64,000 bases of DNA from assembly GCA_964035795.1 (NCBI GenBank), contig OZ038320.1:32909456-32973455 (forward strand), in the 5' to 3' direction. A program made the position numbers and the translations under genes. This DNA comes from Pterobdella sp. o SKG-2022 (lineage: Eukaryota > Annelida > Clitellata > Hirudinida > Piscicolidae). The notes under the pieces are model-generated. The model searched no databases. It was not told the DNA's origin and saw only the letters and a program-made list of their open reading frames with translations. Below, piece after piece: positions 20,069 to 32,100 of the stretch (position 1 is the first letter of the stretch; each line of letters starts with the position of its first letter).

Positions 20069-20340
20069 CAGGCTCGACTATTTTGAATCTCTTTTTTGTG
20101 AACTTCCACATTGTCTCATTTCCAAGTTTCAATCTTTTCAAAATCGCGCTGCCAAAACTGTTCTTCAAGCCGATCACTATCCTTCATCTCGTGCTTGCTT
20201 CGACCGCCTTCGTTGGTCCCACTAAGAGCCCAGTTCAAGTTACTGTGGCTTACCGCTAATATTCTATATTTAAATCAAAGGCTTATTTATATGGGCCTTT
20301 TTTTATCAGACAAACTCATGAGTCTTTCAGATCTTTGAAC
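20069..20340 (+). mobile_element. CR1/L2-type LINE remnant (end of reverse transcriptase ORF)
   Basis: The frame from about 20073 reads SRLDYFESLFCELP, then QNRAAKTVLQADHY and a stop after DRLRWSH. This is the familiar SRLDYCNSLLYGLP...QNAAARLV...LHWLPV segment near the end of CR1/L2/Jockey-group reverse transcriptases. It is truncated at both ends and broken by stops, so not active. Confidence 0.7.
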
Positions 20341-21655
20341 TCTGGTTTATGGTTGCAAAAAGTTAATGAAATTTCTCGTTGGTAATTTTCAATAAAGTCA
20401 AAAGCTTTGTACCTCTGTTTGCAACTAGTGATATATTATCTTATATGAAATTTATTTTAAAAACTTCAAGTTGTTTTATACCTTCTGTAGGATTTCCATC
20501 CTACTTAAGCTTTTCGTGTCATTTTATATCAGATTATTATTTCATTGAATTTATTTTCAAGTTAGGTGGTTGCTATCTAAGATTTTTCTCCAATTGTTTA
20601 AAGCAAAAGATGAAAAATGAAAACTATGTGCAGGAATGTTCAATTTAAGTAAAAGAATCAAAGCAGTACTGTGAGAATTATATGAACGTGGGAAAGAGAG
20701 GAAGACAAAAAATTGAAGTTTAATGAATAAATAATCATTTTCATCAGAAGAATATAAAATTGTTTATATATATAAAATTGTTCATTCAACACCCCTTGAG
20801 GTGATATGGTTTGATAATGCAGAAGAAATTTGAAATTCGGTCATGTAATATTCAAAAAGACTCTAATCAATTCTATTAAACAAGAAATTTTATTTGAAAA
20901 AAAAACTGTCAAAGTTAAACAACAACCAAATACTTTTCAGTGTTTGTGTACAATAAAAACACTCAAAATGGTTCAATAAACAGTTTCTTGTAGTCAAATA
21001 AAGGTAACCATTAATGACAGAATTTTCATTTAAGCCAAAAATTAAATACCATCATTCAAAAACAAATACGGAATTCTAACAGAGTCAACCTAAACATGAA
21101 CTGAAGTAAGGATGAAATTTTAATCAAAACAATAAAAGAATATTTTGGAAAAATCGGTCAAAAAATGAAGAAAATTCTGATTAATTTGAGAGTATAACAA
21201 AAGCCTCATCGAAAAAGATTGCTTCAAAATGGAAAAAAAACTCAACATAATGGCAGTTTAAAACAATCCCAAAACTGCCAAAGTTCAAGATGATCCCACT
21301 TAATTTATTTATTTTATTTCATAACATTTAATTTAATAAATATAGTGAATTTTAAATTAACTTTTTTTCTTTATATTGGATAGTATAATAATTCATTTTT
21401 TTTAATATTTGATAGTAATGTCCTTTGCGTTGTGCCCTTTATGAATAAATTAACAAAGAACCGAGTGGTACAACCACTTTGAAAAGTTTTTTCAATGAAA
21501 ATTTTGTGAAATAAATGAAGGAAACAGTGTTATAGTTCATTGGAATATGGGAATTATTCATGATAATGATTTTAACAATAATTCTCAAAAATAGTTACTT
21601 GACAATGAATCTTCTGGGAAGCTAACTTATCCATTTTACAATATATGGAAAAATG
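20341..21655. other. Intergenic, nothing recognised
   Basis: AT-rich sequence with one 89-codon + frame (20379..20648) that has no recognisable domain and an unremarkable composition. No repeat or RNA gene seen. Confidence 0.45.
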
Positions 21656-21952
21656 CTAGCTGTTGGCCCACAAGAGATCGAATCCGGTAAATTCAGAGAG
21701 CTATCTAATGATCTACCCTTTGAGCTAACAATATATAATAGTAGATATGATATATCGGCTCCTATAGCTCAATGTCGACCCCCATAGCTCAATGTTTGAG
21801 CATTAGACTAATTACCTAAAGTTACCGGGCTCGATCCTGCGTGGGCCGACAATTAGCACCTGTTCCACAGTGTGTTTTTGCTACATTAAATTTGTAGCAA
21901 GCGCTTTGATCTATAAGGAAAAGCGCTTCATAAATACCACATTACATTAAGA
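21656..21952. mobile_element. Two head-to-head tRNA-derived SINE copies
   Basis: The + copy (about 21770-21952) has an A-box-like TAGCTCAATGTTTGAGCATT, a B-box GGGCTCGATCC, a short acceptor-like GGGCCGAC, and then the family tail with AGCACCTGTTCCAC, AGCAAGCGCTTTGATC and TAAATACCACATTACATTA. A second tRNA-like head on the minus strand (about 21735-21656) faces it. The head resembles tRNA-Ile (AAT in the loop position). Diverged from the other copies. Confidence 0.8.
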
Positions 21953-22199
21953 GCAAAGATGAAAAACCTTTGAGTATGAATCTAACCAAAGTTTTTTGAG
22001 TCATGCCTCATTTTTTTCTTCATTTTTAATTCTGTGCTATTTATCTCGTTGGTGTTTTGTAAGTTGCGAGGGTATTATAAGCAAAAAATTAGAATTAATT
22101 AGCTCAAAATTAAAAATTATTTTTGATTTTCATTATTAAGGATTCTCATTCCAACATAACCACCCTTTCAATGGTCTCATCATTCTCTAAAACCTTTGT

Positions 22200-22345
22200 T
22201 TCACCCTAACTTTTGATTCCAAGTACCAACTCTTTCCTGGCTCTCAATCCATCCACCAAACCACACACACCAACTCTTTCCTGACTCTCAATCCATCCAC
22301 CAAACCACACACACTCACCCACCAAACCACACACATTTACCCACC
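22200..22345. repeat. Minisatellite of about 46 bp plus CACA-rich unit
   Basis: Two and a half tandem copies of a unit containing ACCAACTCTTTCCTG, CTCAATCCATCCACC and AAACCACACACAC, followed by shorter CCCACCAAACCACACA units. Frames across it are not credible genes. Confidence 0.8.
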
Positions 22346-22629
22346 AAATGACAAACGTTGTTTGTAACAGACCAATTTTACAAAAGAAAATTCTCTTAAG
22401 TTTCAAATTTATATTGATTTTTTATTGACAAATTTAAAAAAAACCATATTTTGTTGAGCTTCAAATTTTTTTGAAGCATTTGTATCTTTTATTTCAGTTT
22501 TATTTTTTTTAGTTTTTCACTATCTTGCATTATGATGTAGGAACAGCTGAGAAAATGAAGAACTATTTAGTTAATAAATTTGTGGATGATATTTTGAAAG
22601 TTTGATTGAATTTGTCAGTTGTAGCAGCT

Positions 22630-25600
22630 TCAGAGGGCTGCTTTTGGTTTTTTAGCTTCAGTGAAAGACACTTCATTTTTTTTAGTTTGTTTTTTTATTT
22701 TTTTTTCTTTGAAAACTTCTTTTGGTTTTTTCAATATGGATTTCTTTGGCAATGCAGTTTTGTTCTTCCCCCCTTGTGCGTTTCCTGTTTGAATTTTTTT
22801 ACTCTTTGTTTTTTTTGCTTGCATATTTTTCTTTTTAAGATTTTTAGTTTCTATATTTTCAGCTTGAGGTATTTCACCTTGTATATTTTCAGCTTGAGGT
22901 ATTTCACCTTGTATATTTTCAGCTTGAGGTATTTCACCTTGTATATTTTCAGCTTGAGGTATTTCATTTTGTATATTTTCAGCTTGAGGTATTTCACCTT
23001 GTATATTTTCAGCTTGAGGTATTTCACCTTGTATATTTTCAGCTTGAGGTATTTCATCTTGTATATTTTCAGCTTGAGGTATTTCACCTTGTATATTTTC
23101 AGCTTGTATATTCACAGTTTGAGCATTTTTCTTTTTTGTATTTTTAGTTTTTGTATTTCCAGTTTGTGAAATTTCATCTTGGGTATTTATAGTTTTTGCA
23201 TTTTTCTTTTTTGTGTATTTTTTTTGTATATTTCCAGCTTGTAAATTTTCAGTTTGTAAATTTTCAGCTTGCATGTTTTCAGTTTGTAAATTTTTCTGTT
23301 TTGTAGCCATTTTTTTTAAATTTTTAGTAAATAAACTTTCATTTTCTGCATTTTCAGTTTGTGCATTTTCATTTTTTACATTTTTAGTTTGTGAATTTTC
23401 AGTTTGTTTATTTTCAGTTTGTATATTCTCAGTTTTTATGCTTTCAGATTGTTCATTATTTTGAACACTTTCAAACACTATAGAATCCAAATATAGTTTC
23501 CGGAAAAACAAAGATAATGGATAAAAAGAGGAGACAGGAGCTTGGGTTTGTCTTGTGGTATTTTTACTTTTATTGAAAAATCTGAAAATTATGAACCAAA
23601 TTAAATACAAACTACATTTTATTGAAGTATGAAATTCTTGAATCTTAGCACCAAGTGAACATGCATGTTACAAGGTAATTAAAGGGAGAATACAGAGAAT
23701 GTTAAAACAGTTATCTTAAGATGGAAAATGACAAGAACAAAAGCACTGACAGACAGAAGACGAGGAGGAGGAATGAAGAACCGAGAGCTATGTACCAGTA
23801 GCACCTGATGCATCTGTATACTAAATAAATTTTTAAAATCAACTTTAAAGTAAAATTTGAAAAGTTTTTAAATGAGTTTATGGGAGTTTTTGTCACATTT
23901 ATTAAATTTTTTTTTGTTTGAAAGTAGAAGAAATATATTTTATTGAACAAGTTATGAAACATTATTGGATTTCCCTGTTACCATGATATGAGCAAAAAAA
24001 GACGCTCAAAATCTGCAACAAAAACTAACATCTGGCCAAAGAAGCTGTGCACAAAAAGAATAAAAAGACTATCAACTGTAATAGTAAACAGAATAATGAT
24101 TTGGGGAAGAAAAGAATCGACTTGAAAAAACTTATGGAAAGATGGGAGATTTGTTTCGAAAAGCTGAAATTCCATACAGAAATAATGACAAGGAACGTCT
24201 TGATGAGATCTGAATGATTTGTGGAAAGCTGAGAGTTGTAAATGCTGTAGCAAGGTTGAAGTTGAGAAGATCTCAAAAAACCAAAAATGAATTTTAGGAA
24301 AATTTTTTTAATATAAAGAAAGAGCTAAAGTTGGATGAAGGTTTTTAAAAATATTTTTCACAAAATACAAGCCAGGGTGGTCCTTGTGAGGAGCAGAAGC
24401 TTCAGAGGTTGGTGATCTTAAATGATGAAATGCTCTGCGATCAAGAAAATTTCAGTTCAAAAATTTGAAAATTTGAAAAAAAATTTAAACTACGCGAACT
24501 TTTGTACTTGAAAAAAAAAGAAAACAGAATTGAAGGCGGTTGGTATTGTTTTGTGGGTGATTTTTCAATGTAATGCGGTATTTATAAAGCACATCATGTA
24601 ATGCGGTATTTATAAAGCGCTTTTCCTTATATATCAAAGCGCTTGCTACGAATTTAATGAAACGAAAACACACTGTGGAACAAATGCTAATTGTCGGCCC
24701 ACGCGGGATCGAACCCGGTAACTTTAGATAATTAGTTTAATGCTCAACCATTGAGCTATAGGGACCGACAAAACTTGTAACTTGAAATAATTAGTCTAAT
24801 GCTGTACCATTGAGCTATACGGGCCGACGATAAATATATTACTATTATATTGTCTCTTACAACTTCTGTTCTTATAACATATCTACAAAACAATAAAGTG
24901 TACAATAAAATGATGCGTAACTTTAGAATCTTTTTGTATAAAATCGGTTAGCACATACCTGTTTTCCTAACAAATATTTTTGTTCTGAGGAGACAACCAG
25001 TCCCGAAATACTTGATGACAACCACATCAGACACAGGGTCTTTCGGACACCCAGGTGTGCAGAAAATGACTTTCTTCTTCACAACAATGCCCCCTTTAAT
25101 GCCCCCTTCCTCTTGCAAGCTTCAAGGAGAATATTTTGAAAACCATACCATCATATCACAAACAAAAAAATCTCACCTTGTCGTGTAGTTTACTTCAATC
25201 CATCTGATGATATAAGTTGCTTTAAGAGTCAGTTTCACGCAGCTTCCTCTAGAATAAAAAATTCTTTAAATCGTTAAAAAGAAAAAAATTGTTTCCATTC
25301 ATAAGGTAATATGCGGAAAAAAAAACGATTTTTAGCATAAGATTATGATTGCCATTTGAAGACAACAACTTGGGCAAAGAGACGCAAGGAACAGAGTTGA
25401 ATGGAAAGGTGGTCGGAAGGGAAGGCAGAGAGTTCAAGCCACAATTGGATATAGATTTAATGTCATGACGACTCAGCTTAACAATTTTGGCCAGACAGCC
25501 TTAAATTTTGGTTTAATTTTAAACTTTGAACATTCATAAAAGCAAGAATAAAAGATTAATTTTCGCAAGCTTGATAGAATGGCCACCTCGACAGAGAAGC

Positions 25601-25821
25601 AAAAAGGTCATGAGTACGTAGTAGTTGGCAGTTTGCATTAATTTTCTCAACAAGATTTTTTCTTCATTATGAAAAAGATCATTTGAAATTTTGTTAAGTA
25701 ACTTCTTTATTTGAAATAAAACAGGCAAGAAAAGATATTGCTTAAGTAAAAGTTTTGAATATATGAAAGTATAAACATTCAGGATAAAAATAAACGCTAT
25801 AAATTTAAAAGTGAGCAACAT
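22630..25821 (-). CDS. Family member F1: Cys-module type I membrane protein with repeat tail
   Basis: Six exons join in phase on the minus strand: 25777..25821 (signal peptide MLLTFKFIAFIFILN), 25364..25476, 25177..25248, 24959..25119, 23751..23820, 22630..23581; about 470 aa. Ectodomain: SNCGLNSLPSLP, then GSCVKLTLKATYIIRWIEV, then the Cys module VVKKKVIFCTPGCPKD...DVVVIKY...GCLLRTKIFV. Transmembrane exon: YWYIALGSSFLLLVFCL. The 316-aa cytoplasmic tail is almost all short repeats: QAENIQGEIP x8, with degenerate QTEN/KNAQT units around them. Exon sizes and phases match the other family members (72-nt second ectodomain exon as in F5; 70-nt transmembrane exon as in F2). The 1.1-kb intron before the membrane exon carries a SINE dimer. 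The ectodomain may be F-type-lectin-like (inference). Ligand unknown. Confidence 0.62.
22858..23106 (-). repeat. 30-bp coding tandem repeat (QAENIQGEIP)
   Basis: Eight 30-bp units in the tail exon of F1 encode QAENIQ(G/D/N)EIP. Seven or eight are nearly identical, with changes only in one codon, so expansion is recent. Less regular QTEN/QAEN motifs flank both sides, suggesting the tail grew from a short ancestral motif. Confidence 0.93.
24565..24831 (-). mobile_element. tRNA-derived SINE with two heads, in an F1 intron
   Basis: On the minus strand a head with GAGCTATACGG...GTACAGCATTAG is followed by a second head containing GAGCATTAAAC, the B-box GGGTTCGATCCCG and GTGGGCCGAC. The family tail ends with TAAATACCGCATTACAT, whose last part is duplicated. 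It is the best-preserved B-box of the copies here. Confidence 0.85.
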
Positions 25822-27527
25822 CAAAATGCTTTTAAAAACCAAATTATAGCAATAACTAAGAAGTAGATAACATTGGGGAAAATGAAATTTATGGTATTTC
25901 CAAAAGAACCTTTGATTTGATCATGACATTGTGAATTTTAAAAACTTGCAATAGCATAAAAGAATTTCTAAATCTTTTCAAAAGCTCTATAAAGCTCTGA
26001 ACTAGAATTTTTTATTTTAGTCGAGACGCAACTAGGGAGTGCTAGAACCATTTAAATGACAGAAGCAGAAAAATAACTAACCACTAGCTCACCTTAAATT
26101 AACATATCGTCTGAGCTATCGAAGTCTTACAAAAAACCACTATGCACACCACAAAAAAAACAAACACGACTCAAAAAAAGGAAGTCAGAATCAGCCATAT
26201 ACTTTTTCGCTTCATTAATTTTTTTAAAGGTATTCTCACCAACAAACCCCATTTGATCAACAAAAAAAGCAAAATGCTTGAGAACTTTAAATTAACTACA
26301 AATAAACTGAACAGACATCAAAAAATCTACATCACTCCTTGATGACATCACACGCAGTCTATAACACACCAAATAATCATCTCTTCGGATTCACTTTATT
26401 TTAGGTGTTTTACTGACGTCATCATCACCACTTTTCATGGTGGTTCATCAACTCATAAATTGTATACTTATCGAGTTCACCAGTTTACGATAGAAGATTC
26501 ATTACCTCGAGCTTTCGGCACTTTATCCTGTAAGTTCACCAAAAGTTTCATCATTTCAAATGTAGGAGACTATATCATCATTTCAAAATGACAAAAGAAG
26601 AAACACACTCGGGACATGAACCTCTTCGGCCATCTTAGTCTTCAAACACTGTGGTCATTAATTTTTCTTTCTCCGTTCTTCAAACAGTTCCAAATGCTCT
26701 TTAACCTAAATATTTCATAGTTAAATATCTTTATGTTTAGAAATTGTAAAAACTGTGGCACTTTAAGTTTTTCAAACACTTCAATTTTCAGAAAATATTC
26801 ATTTAAAAAATTATTTTATTTGCAAACTTTTGAGAAATTGCACTCCTAGAAAACCTAAACTAAAAACATTCTCACATCGACCATACGATTATATTTAAAT
26901 TTCAAAAGTAAAAATTTCATGAGCACCAATTGCTTCACTGAAGTTTGTAACTATTGAGTATAATGAAGCGGATGGTGCAACCTTCTTTAAAGCGCCATTG
27001 GTTGTGCCAGAGAGGAGACTAGCAAACAGCTGCGACAAATTTAATAATTCAAAAGGGTTGTACATGAAATATTTTTAAAAGTATGAAAATATATGAAATC
27101 ATTGAAAGTGTGTGACTAGATTTTGGAAGTTGTTCCATTCATACTGAAAGATGGCAAAGGTCCATGACACAAGGAAATGATCAAGCAAATTGAGTCTTTG
27201 TCAGGAAGGAGCACTTTTGTGGCTTTGTGTTTCTAGCTTACCATGAAAATCTCTATAAAGTTGATTTTTATTTTTTTTCCATTTTAAATTTCATGAATTG
27301 TTATGTGGGTAACAAAATGACAGATTCTGACCTAAAATAATTGAGTGAGTTGGCAGCTTCAAAGTTTGTTGACTCTATCATAAGCTTACTTTTCAAAAAT
27401 AAACGTTTTACATCACCATTGTTTATTTTTCATAATATCAATTTTTTATTTGTTTGAGAAAATTTTTTAACGTCTTTTGCAACATGAAGTTGTTGATATT
27501 CTGAAATAGCTGCCGGAAAAAGATGCC
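25822..27527. other. Intergenic with one possible orphan exon
   Basis: Mostly AT-rich with no gene. A + frame at about 26929..27079 (IASLKFVTIEYNEADGATFF, then APLVVPERRLANSC) has protein-like composition and resembles the ectodomain exons of the nearby family, but no flanking exons were found. Treat it as an unplaced fragment. Confidence 0.35.
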
Positions 27528-29045
27528 ATGATGACCCATCTGCTCCTTAATAACCTCCTCATCACCATCATTTTTGTCCATGGTCATTCCTTCAAGTTTT
27601 TGTCACTTTGTTTAAATTTTAAAAATTTTCCAGAAAATTTTAAAGGGTTTTGTGGTAAAAATATTTGATAACCTTTCAAAAATTCGACTGGTAATATACG
27701 AGGCAGGATTAAGTTTTAGGATGAGAAGAATTAAAACTAGCTTTTTTTGCTGTTTTGATGAATTTTCTAATAATCTTATGTAATTAAATTAAATTTTGGA
27801 AAATGGAGTTTCGTAAGTTACCTTCAGATGCTTATGTAAAAGGTTTTTAAGGATTATGAATGTTAGGGTATAGTTTTAAGGCCCTTATAATGTTGTCTAC
27901 TAATGTTTAAAAATAAAAAAATAATTTTCCAACACATTCAGTTCAGTCAAAAGACGTCCTAAAGAAACTCACACGAGAAGATGTTGATTCCATCCACTAT
28001 TGCTACAAAAACGTCCTTTTTGAGAAAAACCAAATAACAAAATTGTTGCATGGACCATGTTGCCTCGAGTTTTATAAGTCATTCAAATTCATTAGTTCCA
28101 TTTTTATTTTAAAGTTGTAGTTTTGGTCGCAAAATCGGTTGTTATTTTTCCATGTGTTTCAGAAACTTTTTTTTCTTCCACTAAAGCAAGTAGCTATTTA
28201 GGACTATTTCTTCTGAGCAGTGTCCCATGGTTCCATCGCAGTCAAGCCAGCTTCTTTCTAGGTCTGTTGGATGCATTCTTGAACTGCTCTAAGGGCTGAT
28301 GCAGTAAAGGCTTCATTTTTTATAACCTAGATATTAGTAAACTTCGGTATCAAGCATCGACGAAGTCACATTATATATCGCTATCATTTGACCTGGTGGA
28401 TGATCCAAGTTGACAACGACAAAGCAAACTGCCCAAATGTGGGAATGATGAATCTTGAACAAATAATCTCTTTGAATAAGTTAAAATTTGGAATCCAGGC
28501 ACTTGTTTTAAAACAAAGGGGTGGAAGAAGAGGTGAAAAAGATACAAAATGAAATATAATGTATTTGAAAACTAAATGAATCTGAAAAGATATTCAAAAG
28601 TGTGAAACAATAAAAACTGCCAAAGAACCAAAAAAAAAAAATTATTTATTCAAACCACTAAGAGACTATTTCGTTTTATCCATCACATGCGTATACTGCA
28701 ACAGGTAAAGGTATCAGGCTATGAAAAGAAAATGCTAAAAACAAAGATGGAATGGGTTTTGATGGAAGCAGTCCAAAAATATGTTCTGTTTGAAGTTTTA
28801 CTGGTTGAAACAACATTTTTTTCGAATTATATTTTTTGTTGTTGCAAAAAAAGCGCCTTGGTTCTGTGTAGGTCTGGCCATTTTTAAACTACTTCGACTT
28901 TCTACGTAGAAAAGATGTGAACTATCGACAAAAATTCTTTAAAATAAATGCAATATTTTTGAAGGAACGAATGTTTGAGAATCCGTTTGAATCAAAACTT
29001 CAATATCTGGAGTATATTTCTGGAAGTCAAGGGAGCAAAAAACAT
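27528..29045 (+). CDS. Family member F7: secreted or membrane protein with discoidin/F-lectin-like exons (3' end unresolved)
   Basis: Exons in phase: 27528..27582 (signal peptide MMTHLLLNNLLITIIFVH), 27942..28077, 28366..28504, 28705..28803, 28872..29045. Read-out: SKDVLKKLTREDV, HYCYKNVLFEKNQ, GPCCLEFY; then YHLTWWMIQVDNDKANCPN and LNKLKFGIQAL; then VKVSGYEKKML, MEWVLMEAVQKYVLFEVLL; then YFDFLRRKDVNYRQKFF to SGSQGSKKH before a consensus gtgagt. WW-x-I-x-V-D and the closing YVLFEV are the positions where F-type lectins have PWW-R-V-D-L and YLTLCEV. No transmembrane exon was found before the next signal exon at 29179. The boundary between this gene and F8 is inferred from that second signal peptide. 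Confidence 0.5.
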
Positions 29046-29178
29046 GTGAGTATATAATGCCAGCACCATCATATTTGTTCATCTCTCAATCAGGTTTGTT
29101 TCTCTCTTATTTTTTGTGGCACTTTATACCACCATAGACATTACTTAAAAATGCCCTTTGTGGCATGCTTGGAATAAT

Positions 29179-32100
29179 GCTATTGAAAGTCATTTTTATC
29201 CCATCTATCTTTTGTCTCTTGTTATCAGTATCTCTAAACAATATCACAACTCGCGTTCAAATCACTTTTAATCGCAATGTTTTTACTACATTGTTTCTTT
29301 TATTTTTCTGCTCCAACCTATTAAAAAACATTGGAGCTGTGCAGTTCTTAATTTTTAACATAATTTTAATATACTTTCATGTTACTATCCAAAAAATTCA
29401 ATCAGAACAGCCAATCGAGTAGATATATTTATCGAGACAGGCAAAAGAAAAATAATGAAGTACAACAAAAAAAATACCTATAGGAAAGTGAATGCACTTG
29501 TGCTGAAAATTATAGAAAATATAACAGTTGCAAATCTTGAAGCTTACGTGACCTCTAGAAGTTTGTCCCGTAAGTTATTGAAACAAAATAATTTTTATAA
29601 AAACTATCGAATTATATTCAAACAAAACATCAAATTATCTTTTGTGATAAAAGAACAACCCAACTGACAAAGCGTGGGCCGAGGATTAGCACCTGTTCCA
29701 CTCTGTTTTTTTTCCACATTAAATTTGTAGCAAGCGCTTTGATCTATAAAAAAAAATAAGTACCACATGACATTAGGAGAAATTCGTAGCAGGCGTGTGC
29801 ATGCAAAGATTTAAAAATACGTTTTTTCATTTGAGCCAGATTTTATGATATAGCTTTTCTCATCAAAAAATCAAAAATTTTGATGGAACTTACTATAAAA
29901 TTATTTTATTGTTTGCATCTCAGTAAATTTGCACAATTTTTTTGCAAAAAAAGAAAACTACCGAAGAAAGAACAATGACCCCGATTAGTGGTAAGATGAT
30001 TTGTCTATGAGCCAAACCAAAGCCCTGTTGTATTGAACTGGAAGAAGAAATTTTGCTAGCTCACTTTAAATTACCAACAATCCACTCCAATAACTGACTC
30101 AAAAAATTTATAAAAATGTTACATGTATTGTCCTAAGACACCACCAACATTTCAGTGATTGGTAATTTTAGCTTACAAAAAGTTTTGTTGCAAGTTCAAA
30201 ACAGTGTTTTTTATCTTTGTATTGCATTTGACAATTCTTTTAATTATAACCTCTCTTATCAGAAAATCAAATATATAAACCACCATGCTATCTTTTGTAG
30301 ACCTGTGTAGACAAACCTCTCAATAGCACCAAAGATCATTTGCAGATCTTTAAAACATGTTTTATTTGTATCCAAATTTTATTTCGGTTTGGTCTTCCAA
30401 AAAAATCAATAGTTTTTGATGCGCACATTTTGAATCACTGTGGGACTCATAAAAACTTCACTCTCAGATGCAATAAAACAAAATGGCTCGCAAACGAATC
30501 AGTCTGTTGCAAGCAGCCTTACACGAGGTATCTAATGATTATGAGTAAAAGTTTTGAGGTTATATTCAATTTTAACATTGGAAAAAAATTTATTTTAAAC
30601 AGAATATTTTGACAACATATCTACACCATCAGGTTCATTACAAAGGTTTTTGACATTAAACTTTAAAAACATCAATTGAGGATTCATACATTTATTTAAA
30701 ATAAAAGCTATAATTTTCGATAAGTATAGCCTTATCGTAAAACATTAGATGCTAATGTTTTATGATAAGGCTATACTTATCGAAAATTATAGCTTTTATT
30801 TTAAATAAATGTATGAATCCTCAATTGATGTTTTTAAAGTTTAATTGCTAAATAAAACATACATAAGATGTCTCTAAAAAGAGTTTAAAACTTGATTTGC
30901 CTGTGATTACTGAATTCCACGACCAGACTCTATGTAAAGTATTACTTGAAAAACGCTTTTGTGTGAGCTCTTGCTAAAAAAATGATAAAAAGTTATATAG
31001 ATCTATTTGATTTTAAGCGAAAACAGAAGAAAAGAAAATATTGGAAAATCAGAATTGTTTGTGGAAATGAATAAAATTACGACGTCAAACATTGAGAGAA
31101 CAATAAAGTCCGAATATATAAAAAATGGGGTCCCTCAAGTGGGTTTGATTGCAGACCTTGGTGAAGAAATGTGATGGGCACTGGTCAGATTCAATTGATA
31201 AGTGAGGAAATACATGTGGAAATATGAGTGTTTGACCACAAAAAAGCTGAATGACCTGGAATCAAATCTTGCCGATGCATAAACATAGTCAAAAAAGCTT
31301 GATTCATAGGAAACAAAACGAGCAAGACCAACCACCAACTGCCTCTTCATACAAGATGCAATCGAGTTGCACAAATGAGAAATTTGTTGAAGTCATACTT
31401 CGGCAAGCAAAAACCTCATTATTGAATTATATTTTTTGGTTTTTGCTTATAAGTCTAAATTATAACACGTGTTTGAAGGTGCACCAAACTATCCAACTCA
31501 GGAAATGAACTTACAAAAATTCCATTTTTTTTAATTCTTGTCAAATGAATTGCTATTCAATATTATTTTTCCACAGGAGAATTTAACCATACAACATTAA
31601 CACGCGCAAATCAAAAGACCGTAAATCAAGGTAAGGAAGGGGTGAGCAAAGGTATAAATATTTTTAGGTACAACAGCTTATCGTTTTGGGCAGAAAAATT
31701 TTTTAAAATTAATTTTTTGGCTGATTAAAATTTAAATGCCGTGAGATTTGATTTGTTCAGGAAATTCTGTTATTTCATTTTAAGTTGAGTTTGTATTAAT
31801 TGGTGATATATTCAGCTTTTGTGTTATAAAGGTAATAAATATAGTTATTGTTAATGACTGATGTATTGAGGGAGGCTGACTAGGGGGGGAAAAAGAGCTA
31901 TCTGAAGAGAAGAGGGAAATTTCATGGTTTGTGATGGTTGAGTGAGAGATGTGTTCTTTGAGAATTTGTTTGTAGATGAAGTGCTGGGATTTTGCAAAAC
32001 CTTTTTCAAAATTTTTTCCAATAACTAAGCCTAAGCTTAATAAGAGCAGACTACAGTCTGTTAGGGGTTTTCTAGCTGAGAGCAGGAATGATTATCCAGC

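Noticed and set aside
21760..21845. Functional tRNA gene
   Set aside because: The head is imperfect, recurs in several places and is always joined to the same non-tRNA tail, so it is a SINE.
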